64,000 nt of DNA from Dirofilaria immitis. Lineage: Eukaryota > Nematoda > Chromadorea > Rhabditida > Onchocercidae. Both the position numbers and the translations under genes were made by a program. Shown in pieces: positions 13,746 to 26,277 of this stretch. The notes under the pieces were generated by a model. That model was not told where the DNA came from. It made no database searches and worked only from the letters and a program-made list of their open reading frames with translations. How positions within the stretch are numbered: position 1 is the stretch's first letter; every line of letters begins with the position of its first letter. Where the stretch lies: NCBI GenBank assembly GCA_024305405.1, contig JAKNDB010000088.1, forward strand, positions 1,692,001 through 1,756,000, in the 5' to 3' direction.

Positions 13746-14645
13746 AACGTAAGCGCTAAGTTTTTGAGATTACTGTACATACGTATCGGATACATATCTA
13801 TTAGGTATGTATGATAATTGAAAAATTTACGTTACGCTTTTTACGCTTACAATAAGATTAACATATTAATATGACAGAAAATGAAAACTTTCCTTTTTCG
13901 ATCATTATATTCATTCTTTCATGCAGTAATCGATCTATAGTACTAATTATCATATATTATTATATTTACTATCATAAACCGTAATATTTGAATTAGATTC
14001 AGAATATATTGTATTTGATGAAATATAATATAGATTTGATTTATCAATGAATATAATTACTTAATAATAGTCCTTCTATATCGTAAATTTCACATTATAC
14101 TTGCAACATCTGGCATATCACTTTTTATTTCTTCAAAATATTCTTTGTCTCATTGTCATTTCATTGCTTACCTTTCCTCTGTTTTCAAAAACGAGATGAC
14201 TGATTGATCTTTAAATTTACTATTATTATTATTGTTGTTTTTATTGTTTACTGTGTTATTGTGATAGCAAATGATAATGTTTAATAATAATGATCAACTA
14301 TGCCAGTAATTGATGACAGGTAATGATTGTTACTATTATATACGGTATTTTTGGTTGCCTTTTGAAGGCTTACGTCCTATTCCTTCACTTTTTCATCTCT
14401 TATCTCATTCCAAGGCATCAGTAATATCATTCAATAATTATTCATTTCAATGCAAGGCAAAGGCATAGGCATCTTTTTCTTCCTTCCATCTCATTCATCC
14501 ATCCTGTCTGTCCATCCATCCACCAATACCAACCAATAGTACCTCTTCTTCGTCCTCTTGCTCTGAGTGGTATCCGAACCCTGTTTGGTCTCCTTTTGCT
14601 CTGATTTCCGTACCAAAATTTCTCATTGTGTGCGCCGGCGTCGCA

Positions 14646-14714
14646 CTCGACTCAACTCAATTCGACTCGACTCGATTCGATTCGATTCAAGTCGACTCGA
14701 CTTGACTGGACTCG
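14646..14714. repeat. GACTC/GATTC pentanucleotide tract
   Basis: Pentamers gactc, aactc and gattc follow one another (cgactcgattcgattcgatt). The tract is much richer in C/G than the surroundings. Noncoding by my reading. Confidence 0.85.
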
Positions 14715-17271
14715 TTTTCCTTACGATCAAAGTGTTAGTTGTTGTCTGTCCGCATTACGAAAATTATGACTGGTTTGGTGTGGTGATGCAGCTACTCCTT
14801 CCTTGTTGCTGACACTATTGCTGGCTGCTACTGATGATGGTGATAATGATAATATTGGTGATGGTGGTGGTGGTGTAATAGGAACAATAAATGTTTGTCT
14901 GCTTGGTGATTAAAATATTCTAGAAGCGAAGAGGGAGCATGAATTTGGACATCTTTGAAAAAGATCTTCTAAAAAAGTAACGGTGAGAAGAATTTTTCAT
15001 TTCATGAAAAAACTATAAAAGATTCAGAAATTTTTGGATTGAGTTTAAAATAAGATAAATGTAAATGAATTCTGGCTGACAATTTGAATATACTAGTTCT
15101 CTAATTGCTTATTCCTTCTAATTTTTTCATGATATTATCTTACATTATTAGCATTCTATTCCGTGTAAGCATCGTTATTAGCTGATTTGTGACAATATAT
15201 ATAGGATTATTTTCCATATTTAGGATCTTGATTAGATTAGAAATCTTGTTATATGCAAGGTTTTTTTGGCACATTTTGGAAATTTAAAGGAAAAGATGAA
15301 ACTTAATATATGGATAAATAGGATCACACTTCAACAATTCTATCAATAAATGATAAACATTACATGAAATATTTTGCCAATATAACAAATTTAATAAATG
15401 CTTTTGTTTGATTCATGTTTTCTGATAATTGATTTATAATTAGCTGAACTGAATGTAATACTTTGCTGTTAAGTATCATTTGAAGAAAGTGAAGAAATAA
15501 AACTTAGGCGTGAATTAGAGAAATTTCATCATCTTACGAGAAGCTTGTTATTTACTTTTTCTCCTCACTTTCTTTTGATCAAAACCTTACATCAACAAGT
15601 AATAGGACAATTTTTTTTTCTATACTTCATCGCTAAAAGTAAAGTTAAAAAGACATTCTTCTCATGCAATCGTCTTTGTAATTTAAGGAATTTTTCCAAA
15701 AAAATGAAAGAAAGTGAAATCTCTTTTTTCTCCCATTTAATTGTCCATTTGGTCAATTTTCATCTTCTCTAAAATTTTTAACTATATTTCTTCTTTGCGT
15801 TTCTCAGTGAATATTTCTTTTCTTGTATATTGTATCTCTCTTTCTTATTTTCTCTTTCTTCCTTTTCTCGAAACATACGAATTAATTTAATTTTTCAGAA
15901 TTTTTAAATTTTTTAAATTTTGCACTTTTTGAATATTCGAAATTATGTGAAACGTAAAAAGCTTTGTTGAATATTAATCATCGGTAATATTGTTAATGAT
16001 AAATTAGCAATGATAGGATAACTGATCTTTGCTATCATTATTTTGCATATGTATTGAATGCCCTCGGGGATCTTGTCTTCATCTTTGTACCTTATCTCTT
16101 TCATGTGGAAGTAAAATATGCCCAATAGTGTGACTTTTCCTTTTGTTTGTTGAAAAACGGGTAATGTTAATAAAGATGACGTTGATATATATATGTATAT
16201 AGAGTAAGGGAAGTATGTTTCAGAATGGTAATACGAAAGTTTGAAATTGTGATATAGATAAGGGATGATAATAATGATAAGTATAGTAATGCATAAATAG
16301 GTATGAAAATTGCTAATCAAAGCTTTAAGGAATAGACAGGAAAAAGTGGAGGAGGAAATTGACAAGAAGGAGAAGAAGACAAGATTTTCGTGAAAATCTG
16401 GTTTTGGCGACTTAAATAAGACCAACGAAGACATGACAATACTACACATCAGCGATCGTGTCCCCATTTTGAAGTTTGAAGACGGAAGGCTGCTGACAGT
16501 TATTTTGTTTTGGGCGCACATTTATTCGGCCATAAAAGATCGATGGAACGGAAAGTTTAGGATGATATGATTATTTTAGTGTACTGGGAGGAAAGGGAGA
16601 GAAGAAAAAAATTATATCCTAGTCTTAGCATTTTTAATGTCTTACCTTATAATTATGAAAATCTAAACTTTTTTCGAGAAAAAATCATTGGAATCGTTAT
16701 ATGGTAAATTTACATATATAGCAAATTATTTATTTGAAAATTTTTGAAAAACATTTGAATGAATTATTTATCGATATAACTAAATTTTTGTTAATAGTGA
16801 GTGAAAAGGAAGGAAAAATTCAAGCAAAAATTTAATATCTCACTGTGAATAATGCGTAGTTTCTTGAAAAATGAAGAAGAAAAATGAATTGAAAAGATTT
16901 GTTTAAAATCGTATTAAATGAATGCTTTGAGATTTCGAGTAAAAATTTTTCAAGTGATTTTCTGAATAAATTTCAACCGGTACTTCTAATATAAATTCTT
17001 CCGCTCTTCTTCCTTCTTTTTGCCCATAGGCACATGCTTATATTTTGGGGCACGAAATTTTGTCCATGCCAGCTCAAATATCATCGCATCGAACTTTTCT
17101 TTTTCATCTGTAACAGCAACCGGTATTTTCGAGTATAACACCCTGGGACTCTCTTTGCTATCCTATTCTTCCACTTCACTACTATCATCACCATTCAATT
17201 CTTGCCAAACGCAGCCATCATCAGCACCATCTATACCCTAATAACACATCTCCTTCGCCTCAACAACTCTG

Positions 17272-17340
<69 letters not shown>

Positions 17341-17420
17341 CCATCATCATCACCATCATCATCATCATCATTATCATCATCATCATTATCATCATCATCA
17401 TTATCATCATCACTATTATC
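17272..17420. repeat. (TCA)n trinucleotide microsatellite
   Basis: About 50 units of TCA/ATC with a few ACC and TTA interruptions. It generates overlapping poly-I, poly-M and poly-D open frames on both strands, all rejected as coding. Confidence 0.97.
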
Positions 17421-18741
17421 ACCAAAATATGTTCTAAAATCGCAAAATTGATATTGCGAGCCATGCATAAAATTTCTTAATGTACCATATCCATTTTCAG
17501 GGATGAATGAATGAATGAATGGTTTGGTTTAGGAATACGTAAAGTAGTAGTAATAGTAGTAGTAGTAGGAGTAGTAGGTAGTAGGAGTAATAGTAGTTCG
17601 TAATAGTTGTAGTACGTCTTGAGCCAACCCATTGAACATTCCTTTCTTATCTTTTTACCGCATTCCTCTTATGATTCCCATCTATCTTTCTCTCCGCCGT
17701 CTCTTATTCTGACCCCTGTCTCCTGTCCCCATTTTGAATCCTTTACCGTTTGTGTCATCATCATTATTCCCCTTCTGGTAATTTTGAGCAACAATTAAGG
17801 ACAAGTGTGATATATGTCTGTTTGCCATATCCTTTGCTGCTCTTTTCACGGAGCCAATTAATTATCATTAGGCTGGTCGACCCGTATTGCACAATTCTTT
17901 TATACTGATCTATCGTTACCAATTTAAAAGTCTGTAATCGTATTATTATTTCGATAGTTATAGTTAATATCGCTATGACACTGAATTGAAAGAATATCTA
18001 GAAATGATGTATGTCACTTGGAACAACTTAACTCATTCATCCATACCAAAGTTCACATTATCATTCCATAATTGATCTATTCTGGGCTCATTTACCCATG
18101 TAAAGTTATAGAAATTCTGTAGGCTTATTTATTTTATTCCATTATTCATTTATTTGTTCATTTTTCTGTACGCTGCTGTAGGAGAATTTAGAATTTCTTG
18201 AATTATTTTAAAAATATTTCTCAATTATCTCATAATAAAATTTCTGTAACAAACAATTTTCAGCAGAAGATATCAGAAGACTTACAATTTGGATTCATAT
18301 TATCCTTTTGGAATATGATATGTCATTGATGTAAATGTATTTTCGCCCGTCTGCGAACAATTTTTTTTCTTTATTAGATATGCCTGTTTTTTTTTCTCTG
18401 TGGTCTTTTTATCTCTTAAAGCTCTCCATGTTTCTTTTACTTTTTATTTTCAATATCAAGTCATTTGAAGATATACGTTGTGGAGAATGATATTATTATT
18501 TTGAGAATGAAAAAATTTGCAACTATTCCAAAAATGGAATGAATCCATGTCGTATTTTATTATTATAATGGGTTATGACATTTTCTTTTACATTTATGTA
18601 ATTTGTTTTGCATTTTCGCGCATCATGGTTTCAAAGAAGGAAAGCTTCTCTGAGCGATTCGCCCTCGACTTCATCTTCGGGAACAATTAATTTAGTATAT
18701 TTTAGAAAGCAGTAACCACGGCGGACCAAAGGCCACCTTCG

Positions 18742-19932
18742 ATGGTTTTCACGGCTGCTGAACTTCCTAAGTTCACTACGCATCCAGCAACATTTATCCC
18801 GACAGTATTTGGTGGACATGTACTAGTATATGAGAGCCGATCACATCCAGGACATCGGCGCGAATTCGCTTTCAAAACTCGATTCACCAATCAGTCAGGC
18901 GTCAGTTCGTGCTATTATCGATGTATGTCATGTCGTAGTATGAAGAATAAAGTACCACCAGGACCAGATGGAAAACCACCGCAAATCCCATGCATTGCTG
19001 TGAAAAATGGCTTCATCGTAAATGATCCCGATTTTCCGGAAGCGAACGATCATTTCTGCGTCCCACCGACAATCGATGAATCTCGGCAACGTGAAGCGAA
19101 CGGTTTTGCGAAAGCAATCGTTAAAGGACGTCCACGACAAAAGACAACTCGGAAGAATAATAATGGCAGTACCGGTGGTATCGGTAATGTTAGTAGTCCC
19201 AAGAAGGATTCAGTAATAGCGGCACAACTACAAGCATATCAAGAAATGAGTAATGCATTGTTAAATGGTTCCGCGGGAAATATTTTCGATATCTCCAGTA
19301 TCACTGGTGGTTTTGATCTTACTACCGACTTTTCGGCATCGTCTGCTTCGCAACTATTAAGTTTAGTTACCGGTGGAGTAAAAGGTGAGTTGGATTCGGC
19401 GGGTGATAGCAATGATTTCTTGAAAAATATCAAAATTGAAGATGATGATAGTGATGGTACTGCAAAAGCGACTCATTTGCTTGCATCGCTAATTAGCTCA
19501 GAACCAGCTTTGCGGACACAAATGATGCTACCGACAACAACACATCGATCTAATATCCTATCTCTACCGATGACAGCATGCACTGTAGCAACTAGTAGCG
19601 GTGGTACTGAAGATGAACATTTGAACGGTACGAATGGTCCCGATATTCGTAGTAGTCCAGAAAGTAGTACCGCAGTTGTTATCAATTCATTACAAGGTTC
19701 AGATTCCCGACCACCCTCCGTAAGTTCTTCATCGGCTTCCGTATCACTTCCTGGTATCACCGTTCCAACGGTGTTAGCTAATGGTTTATCGACAAATAGC
19801 CGGAAACGAAAAGGCAATAGTGGAAATTCGCTCGAGACTCATTTCGATGAAATTTTTGAACGATACATACTGAATAATTGGGAAATTGTTGATAATGGTT
19901 TGTTGGCTTCCGTACGATCTCATCCACTTTAA
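18742..19932 (+). CDS. Intronless RYYR-CCHC/FLYWCH-like putative DNA-binding protein
   Basis: A single uninterrupted 396-residue frame, striking where all neighbours are intron-rich. The N-terminal part (about residues 25-107) carries a Cys/His pattern: CYYRC at 57-61, C64, C84, and NDHFC with H104 and C106. This matches my memory of nematode RYYR-CCHC domains and recalls FLYWCH/WRKY-GCM1 zinc folds, so DNA binding is likely but inferred. KGRPRQK at 128-134 resembles an AT-hook and SRKRK at 353-357 a nuclear signal. VKGE (213-216) and IKIE (230-233) fit the SUMO consensus. The rest is Ser/Thr/Gly-rich and probably disordered. A TTTAG acceptor ends at 18,705 and the frame is open from there, so trans-splicing to 18,706 with a 36-base leader is plausible; ATG 18,742 is the first in-frame start. 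Target and pathway unknown. Confidence 0.8.
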   Translation: MVFTAAELPKFTTHPATFIPTVFGGHVLVYESRSHPGHRREFAFKTRFTNQSGVSSCYYRCMSCRSMKNKVPPGPDGKPPQIPCIAVKNGFIVNDPDFPEANDHFCVPPTIDESRQREANGFAKAIVKGRPRQKTTRKNNNGSTGGIGNVSSPKKDSVIAAQLQAYQEMSNALLNGSAGNIFDISSITGGFDLTTDFSASSASQLLSLVTGGVKGELDSAGDSNDFLKNIKIEDDDSDGTAKATHLLASLISSEPALRTQMMLPTTTHRSNILSLPMTACTVATSSGGTEDEHLNGTNGPDIRSSPESSTAVVINSLQGSDSRPPSVSSSSASVSLPGITVPTVLANGLSTNSRKRKGNSGNSLETHFDEIFERYILNNWEIVDNGLLASVRSHPL

Positions 19933-20127
19933 GAATCAAATTAGAGTTTGAATAATAAGATTAAATATTATTGGATTTAGCCAATTCAAAACATGATAGA
20001 AAAAAATTAAACCTAAGCAAAAAAAAATATTGAGTATTAGGCATTAAATGTTTTAAAAATATGAATATGAATACTTGCAAATTTATTTTCCAGTATCTGA
20101 CGTTATAAGCATCCTTATTATTTGTAG

Positions 20128-23100
20128 GTAAGAAACCTGAAATTATTGCGGAACACACCTGTGCATTAATTCTTGCATTGGCTCGAAAAATTCCACAAGC
20201 AGTAATAGCGATGAAAGAAGGAAAGTGGACAAGGATAGAACCATATCCCGAAGAGGTTTCACAAGTTTTTAAGTTCTTTTAATTCAAATGTGAATTTTTG
20301 TTATTGGTTTGAAATTTGACATCTTATGTCAATTTTGGCGAAATTTTTGAGAATCTGTTTCGTTTGAATTATTAATTTTAAATTAGAACTCTGATTTCAT
20401 CGTTCATTAGATTTTATTCTTAAATTTTACATTTTCTAGAAAAGTTCCAGTTTGAGTGAGTACTGGATATATAAATTTTCTAACTAACACATTTTTCTGT
20501 AGAAAATTTTCTCCTGAATATTATTTCGAAATTATTACCATATTGAAAAACGACAAAGACAGAACGGCGAAGAAATAGATAAACTTAGATGATCCACAGA
20601 AGAGCTAAGAAAAGAGTTTGATACGAGTAAAATAAATAAATTAGGTGATGCCGCAAGAAGCTAAGCAAGATGCGCAAATCGCTGAAGCTTCTATGCAAAC
20701 AGATATGCAACCACAATCTCCTGCGTTTAAGCAAAGATTTGGTATAAGAAATAGAGAATCAATTTTGAAATATAAATTTATCTGCAGTCAATTTGAGCCC
20801 TTTTTGTTCTAGTTATTTGGAAAATCGTTAGCGATCATTGGCTTAGGACGCATTGGCTTAGAAATAGCAATACGTATGCAAGTTTTTGGTATGCGAACGT
20901 TTGGATATGATCCACAAGTTACACAAGAAGTTGGTTTTTTAAATTGTTAGATTTAGTTTTTTTTTAATTTTTAATTCCAGGGTTTTGTAATATTAACTTA
21001 GATTATATTGGTTTATAAAATAATAATAGATGTAGCAGAGTTTATTATTCCGAAATATTTTATGTTAGACATTAAATATGAATGGAAATTATTAACATAT
21101 GAGGACGTTTAGGTATATATAATTTAAAAGTTGCATTTAAATGGATTGAATGGCAGTTCTGGATGAACTTTAGTAAAGTGTCGGAAATAATATTACGTTT
21201 CATTATTCATTATCTATAAATGAAATAGGCAATACTTAGAATCATTATATAATGCCATAGGATTGGATTTAATTAAATATTTAAGGAAGCATCTCGGCAT
21301 GGTATTAGATGGCTTCCGTTGGATCAACTTTGGCCTCAAGCTGATTATATTGTCATCCATGTACCACTAATACCACGTACCAAGAATTTACTATGCGCTT
21401 CAACATTAGCTCGTTGCCGAAAAGGTGTAAAAATAATTAATATGGGTAAAGCTGGGATCATCAATGAGATTGATATGCTGCAAGCTTTAAACAAGGGACG
21501 TGTCAGTGGTGCGGCTTTTGTTGTTTATGTAGAGGTTGGTACTCCATTTCTGATTATTTCACAAATTATTTAGTATATTATTTTAATGAGTAACAACATA
21601 TAATTGTATCGACAATACTTAAGCATTTCAGGATGCTTCACTTGTTCGTGGTTTAATTGAACATCCAAATGTTCTCTGCACAGCACATACGGGCACGAGT
21701 CCTTTGCAAGGACATCAACGAATCGCAAATGAAATTGCTGAAAATATCGTTTCACTAAATAATTCAACTGGTCCGTATGGTGCCGTGAGTTTTTCAATCT
21801 TTTATCGTTATCAAATTAATTCGTCTAATAATTAGAAGAATTAAGGATTTAATCTTCTTTTCAGTTTAGAATGTGATTAATAAATCAAAGTACAATTTCT
21901 CCTCTTTTTAGTGGTATCCATAACGACTGTAGAAATAGCCGGCATTTCATAAGGAAAGAATAGATTTTAATTGATTATGCAAGTAAGAGATTTTATGATT
22001 GGTTTATAAATTTTAATCATTGAGAGATTTGAGATTGATATTTTCCTGCCATGTTTATCGCATATTTTTGATTATTTTCTTTTAAATTTCTGTCTTGTAG
22101 ATGAATGCAGCAGCTGCTACAACTGCACTGGATGAAGCCAAAAGCCAGTGGATTCGTGCAGTAGCAACACTGACTCAAACGTTAGCTGTGATCGGGAATT
22201 CACCAAAAGCGGTTACTATACGCTTTCCTAATTGTTCGTCTTTGTGTATTTGTTGTTCTTTATTCAGTCGTCGAATTAAGCGTTTTGTATCGGTCGTGCA
22301 GAAGTAGATTGATGGAAATTTCCGTGAATATGATATTTCAAATTTTTCACGTGAAATTTTTTACTTCCAATATTTTAACTTTCAGGGTTTTTAGTTCATT
22401 TGAAAAAAGTTCGATCAGAGTTGGTAAGTAAGTGTAACTCGAAAGTCGTTATTCTTTTTGTATAGTGATGGTGATTGTACTGTTGTGATGGTTGTGATGA
22501 AATATGCATCTGATAGTTTGTTTTTTTTATCTAAATTTAAACTTTAATTTTAAAATTATAATATGTTTTTTTTTAGCTCTTGCTAGCCTTCAAAAAGCTT
22601 TACATGCCGGTGCTGTAGTTGGTTTGATGTATGCATCTGGAAATATTGGTTCAAATCTGGCAACTGCTGAAATGAATGCTCGAAAAGAGGGTGTGCAGGT
22701 GAGAGATATCTTTTTTATGCGGCAACGAATGACAATTGATAGATTCTTAGAACTTAATTTGTATGACATTTTGAACGTACATTCCGAGGATTTTTCAATT
22801 GTTGTCAAAAAGGGAATACAAAAGATTATTTTATGGGGGCACTAGTTAACATACGAACTATCGAACATATAGCCATTAGAAGTGTTGTAAATATTTAATT
22901 TGCTAAAATTTATCTCAGAATTAAAAAATATTTTTGTTAAAATTTATTTTACAGATACGTGAAGAACCATGTGCGGCAAAGGAATTAATTGTTGTAGCTG
23001 GAACACGGAGCGTTAGTGGTTATCCAGCTCCAACGGGCACTATAATCTCCGCATTCAACTCATGCAAAGTACCAGTACCTCTTCTAGCCAGTGGAACATT

Positions 23101-23788
23101 TATCATGGACTTTTCAAACAGTCATTCATTTGATATCAATGACGAAGATATAAAGGTAACATTATTATAGGTAATATATAGCAAAGCTGATTCAGTTGTT
23201 ATGCTATCATCTATGTGTAATATATACTATCTTATCTTTATATTCAATCACTGATGTATCATTAAAGTATTATCATTATACATTTTTACTTATGGTATCA
23301 TTTACATGGTAATACTGTCAGAATACTATTATTTGTTTACTTATTAATATGTTTTTAGGATCAGTTTTATCAGTCCTTGATTTTTAATAGTTTTGCCATA
23401 TTTTAATTTTGACACTTCTTCTGGATGAACTTTAACTTCGAAAAAACTTTACTTTTTATTTTGTTGAGTGTAACAGTGAAGACTTTCCTCAAATGATCAT
23501 TTCAAAGAAACTTCGGTAAATCAATCATGTATTGATCATGTAAATTGAAGCTAGTACGCTATTTTAAAACATCTAGTTGATTGAATCTAAAATATTTATC
23601 CAACAAAAAACTTGCTATTTCAGACAAAAATGATGATTGAATTCGGTTTACTGGGTGGTGGTCGAGTTGGTGTACTTAACGACTTGAGTAACGATGATGT
23701 ATTGGAATTGTCCAAAATTATTGTCTGGTTAAATTTGACTGAAGCCGATCGGAATAATGTATATTGTGATTTAATTGCTAAAATATAA
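20128..23788 (+). CDS. D-3-phosphoglycerate dehydrogenase-like protein, N-terminus not found, altered active site
   Basis: Exons 20128-20255, 20813-20929, 21286-21534, 21632-21784, 22101-22233, 22577-22698, 22955-23155 and 23624-23788 join in consistent phase to 421 codons plus stop. The product matches the 2-hydroxyacid dehydrogenase family of serine synthesis: GLGRIG NAD-binding loop, YDP after it, then the long C-terminal domain of eukaryotic PHGDH. The first exon starts with a split codon at the point equal to about residue 100 of human PHGDH; I could not find the preceding part upstream. Key sites differ: the catalytic-Arg loop (ARGGIVD in family) reads GKAGIIN, the conserved Asp of ALDVF is Val (AFVVYVE) and the EEP segment is missing, while the catalytic His region (AHTGTS) is kept. 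It may be a non-catalytic paralogue, a truncated relic, or a gene whose first exons lie elsewhere. No frame breaks seen. Confidence 0.8.
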
Positions 23789-26277
23789 ATTTACCCATAC
23801 GAAGATCTTCACGAAAAACTTTTGAATACAATACAAGTTATATTAAAATTTTTGCAAGTGAGAGGTAATATGTTTTTAAGAAATCCTATGAATGGTAGAA
23901 ATATATTTAAATCTTTCATTAATGATTTTCGACTTTTAAATTTTATTTGGATGGGATTTACGTTCCCTCATTTCTTTTTTTCTTTTTGTATGAATGTCTA
24001 ATTTTAATCTTTTTCTCAAACTTTTTATTACATTCTTGTAATTAATAATTATTATTTCTCCGTTGGTTAAAATTGTGAATCAATGCACTGGCGACTGTGG
24101 AAATGTTTTTAATTGTCTTCGCGGTTAGTACTGAAATTTTTCATAGAATTATAATAAAAATTGAAGTACTGGAATTGCATACGTCTATCTAAGCTAAAAA
24201 TTTATGGCTAACAATATGCGATTTCGAATCTATGTCGAAAAATTTTGACATGTTTTATTTATTACTTTGCCTGATGTTTTTAAGAAAAAAAAGCCCAAAT
24301 AGCTATGCTTACTGTCCTGAAATATTATTTGCCTGTTTTATCAATCTAATTAATCATTAGTTGTTGCCATAGCATGGATGAAATGAAGAAATAAATTATG
24401 TGTTATTTCATTCCATTTTAAATAATTTTATTGTTATATCAAAAATTGTGGAAATTGCCATTGTTTTTGTCTTTACGATCGAATTTCCCGTCGAAAAATA
24501 GTTATTTGATCGCAATTTTTATATTGATATCTATGCATTGTGGTTAATGAATATTAAGCATAATGAGAAAGAGTGAAAAAAAATGGATGAAAAATAATGA
24601 ACAAAATATAATAATGCATATTTTATAGTAAGCTAATTTTTCGGCAGAACATTTTTAATATGTACAGTTTAAAACATATTTGGTTGTATGTGTTTTTCCT
24701 GTCCATATCTGTGTACTTTTTCATTCGAATTATATTGTCTATTTTGTTTTTCATTTAGTTTTTTTAGATATATTTATTGGTAATTTTTTCTCATTAAATG
24801 ATACTGAATATTGTTTCATAAACATATATTATATACTTCATTTAAAATGTCTACTGTATTAAAATGCCTTGCTTTCTTATCATTATTATCACTGTCTTTG
24901 GTTCTCTTTTTTTCTCATTTTCATCTTCGACTTTTCACTTCTATATTAGTGCCTTTTTGATTATGACGAAAAAGCCTTTTCTTTTTCCTTCTCGCAATTG
25001 TGCATATTTTTCTCAGTATGCCTCATGTTTGTTGTTTTTCCGTGTTTTATCAGTTTTTAATGAAATTTTTAATATATTTGGGTGAAAATTTATTTATATT
25101 AAGAACATATTTAATGATTTCCTCACAAGTTCCCAAATTTTTTTCATGTCATCTTACGTAGTCGTACAGACTTACGTTATCTCTTAATGGTTAAACCAAA
25201 AATGATACTTAAATATGTCGCAATATATTCCTGACAATTGCATATATTGTTCATTAGCTAGATTTCTATCACGAGTAATGCATAATAGCGGGAGTGCTGA
25301 TAAATAAAAATGAGTTAAAATGTTAGAAATGTGTTTCCTTACTAGGATCATCAATAGTAATAGTATATTATTTTTTCCAATTACGATTTCGATAATATTA
25401 TTCTCATAGTTAAGATTTTATTTCAGTTTTTCCGAGATTTAAGATGTAAATATAATGTGCTTGGAGGTTTACTTGTTTTTTTTTGTCATTTAAATGCTTT
25501 CATTTCAAAGAGAGATATAATTGAATTGGCTCATCCCATGCAATCATTTTTCATTAGAAGGAGCAATTTGTTTTTGATTATAATTATTTGTATTAAGTCA
25601 AAAAAGATGAAAGAAATTAGCACTAAGTTTGAATCTAACTGAAATTTTAGATTCGAACAGAATTTAATAGATCCTAACAAAAAATTGATAATCATATTTT
25701 TGATAAGCAAGTCAATTGATAACTACGTTTGTAATTGATAACTATATCGTCGAATTTATGTGTGGTGGTGTTCTGTACTCATATGTGGATACGAATATGT
25801 ATATCTATAAGTATAAATATTCTGAATGATTATCAGACGTAATCCCGACGTTATGAATTTAGTAAATATTTTGCAATAAAAATTCAATTTTTGATTGATG
25901 TTATCACTAAACTATATGTAATATAAATCGTGTCGGGAATAAATTGCGAAAAGGTTCTGTGATAAAAGAAAATATGAATGTCGTTGAAATAGCGAGAGAA
26001 AATTATAGAACTCAATGATTAATAGAATCCAATGATTCTTTTGTGTTGGATTTCATTACCTAAGTTTGAAATGATGCAAAGGTGCATTGATAACAAGAGC
26101 AAAATATGGTTTATCAAGTAATCTTTTATTCATTGATAACTCGTTCCTTTATTTAATTCATCGATTAATGAATTTCAAAAAGAAACCATCAAAACTATTT
26201 GTAGCAAACTCACATGAATTTCAAGCATTAACAACGAATGGTCATTCTCACAATCTTACCACCTGACATTAAACAGT
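23789..26277. other. Intergenic, no gene seen
   Basis: Downstream of the dehydrogenase-like gene. Open frames such as 24,680-24,862 and 24,864-25,085 are F/L/I/S-rich and lack family resemblance or splice-consistent extension. Probably 3' flank and spacer. Confidence 0.5.

Larger units (their letters stand above)
12000..17800. other. Less AT-rich, microsatellite-dense island without a clear gene
   Basis: Base composition changes visibly here compared with 1-11,900: more C/G words, TG/CA tracts (12,551-12,590 and 12,650-12,690), CAG/TAG, GAT/GGT, pentamer and TCA repeats. Short overlapping open frames on both strands between 11,917 and 12,490 do not resemble a protein family. The island ends about 1 kb upstream of the intronless gene at 18,742, so it may hold its promoter, enhancers or an unrecognised 5' untranslated region. 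That role is inference from position only. Confidence 0.45.

Noticed and set aside
15943..16521. 192-codon open frame on the minus strand
   Set aside because: Rich in S, L, I, Y and F with poly-I, no recognisable domain, no splice-linked partner; probably chance in the repeat-rich island, though its length is somewhat unusual.
17202..17480. Overlapping poly-I, poly-M and poly-D open frames
   Set aside because: Direct products of the TCA trinucleotide microsatellite read in different frames and strands.
18625..18690. Short frame starting MVSKKESFSERF upstream of the intronless gene
   Set aside because: Ends in a stop before the TTTAG acceptor and cannot be spliced in phase; at most an upstream open frame.
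20645..20741. Possible extra exon of the dehydrogenase-like gene (starts [11 protein letters not shown])
   Set aside because: Flanked by plausible splice sites, but including it breaks phase with the next exon, while joining 20,255 to 20,813 directly keeps phase and aligns to the family without an insertion.
24680..25085. Two adjacent open frames rich in F, S and L
   Set aside because: No domain, no consistent splice sites, composition typical of T-rich spacer.
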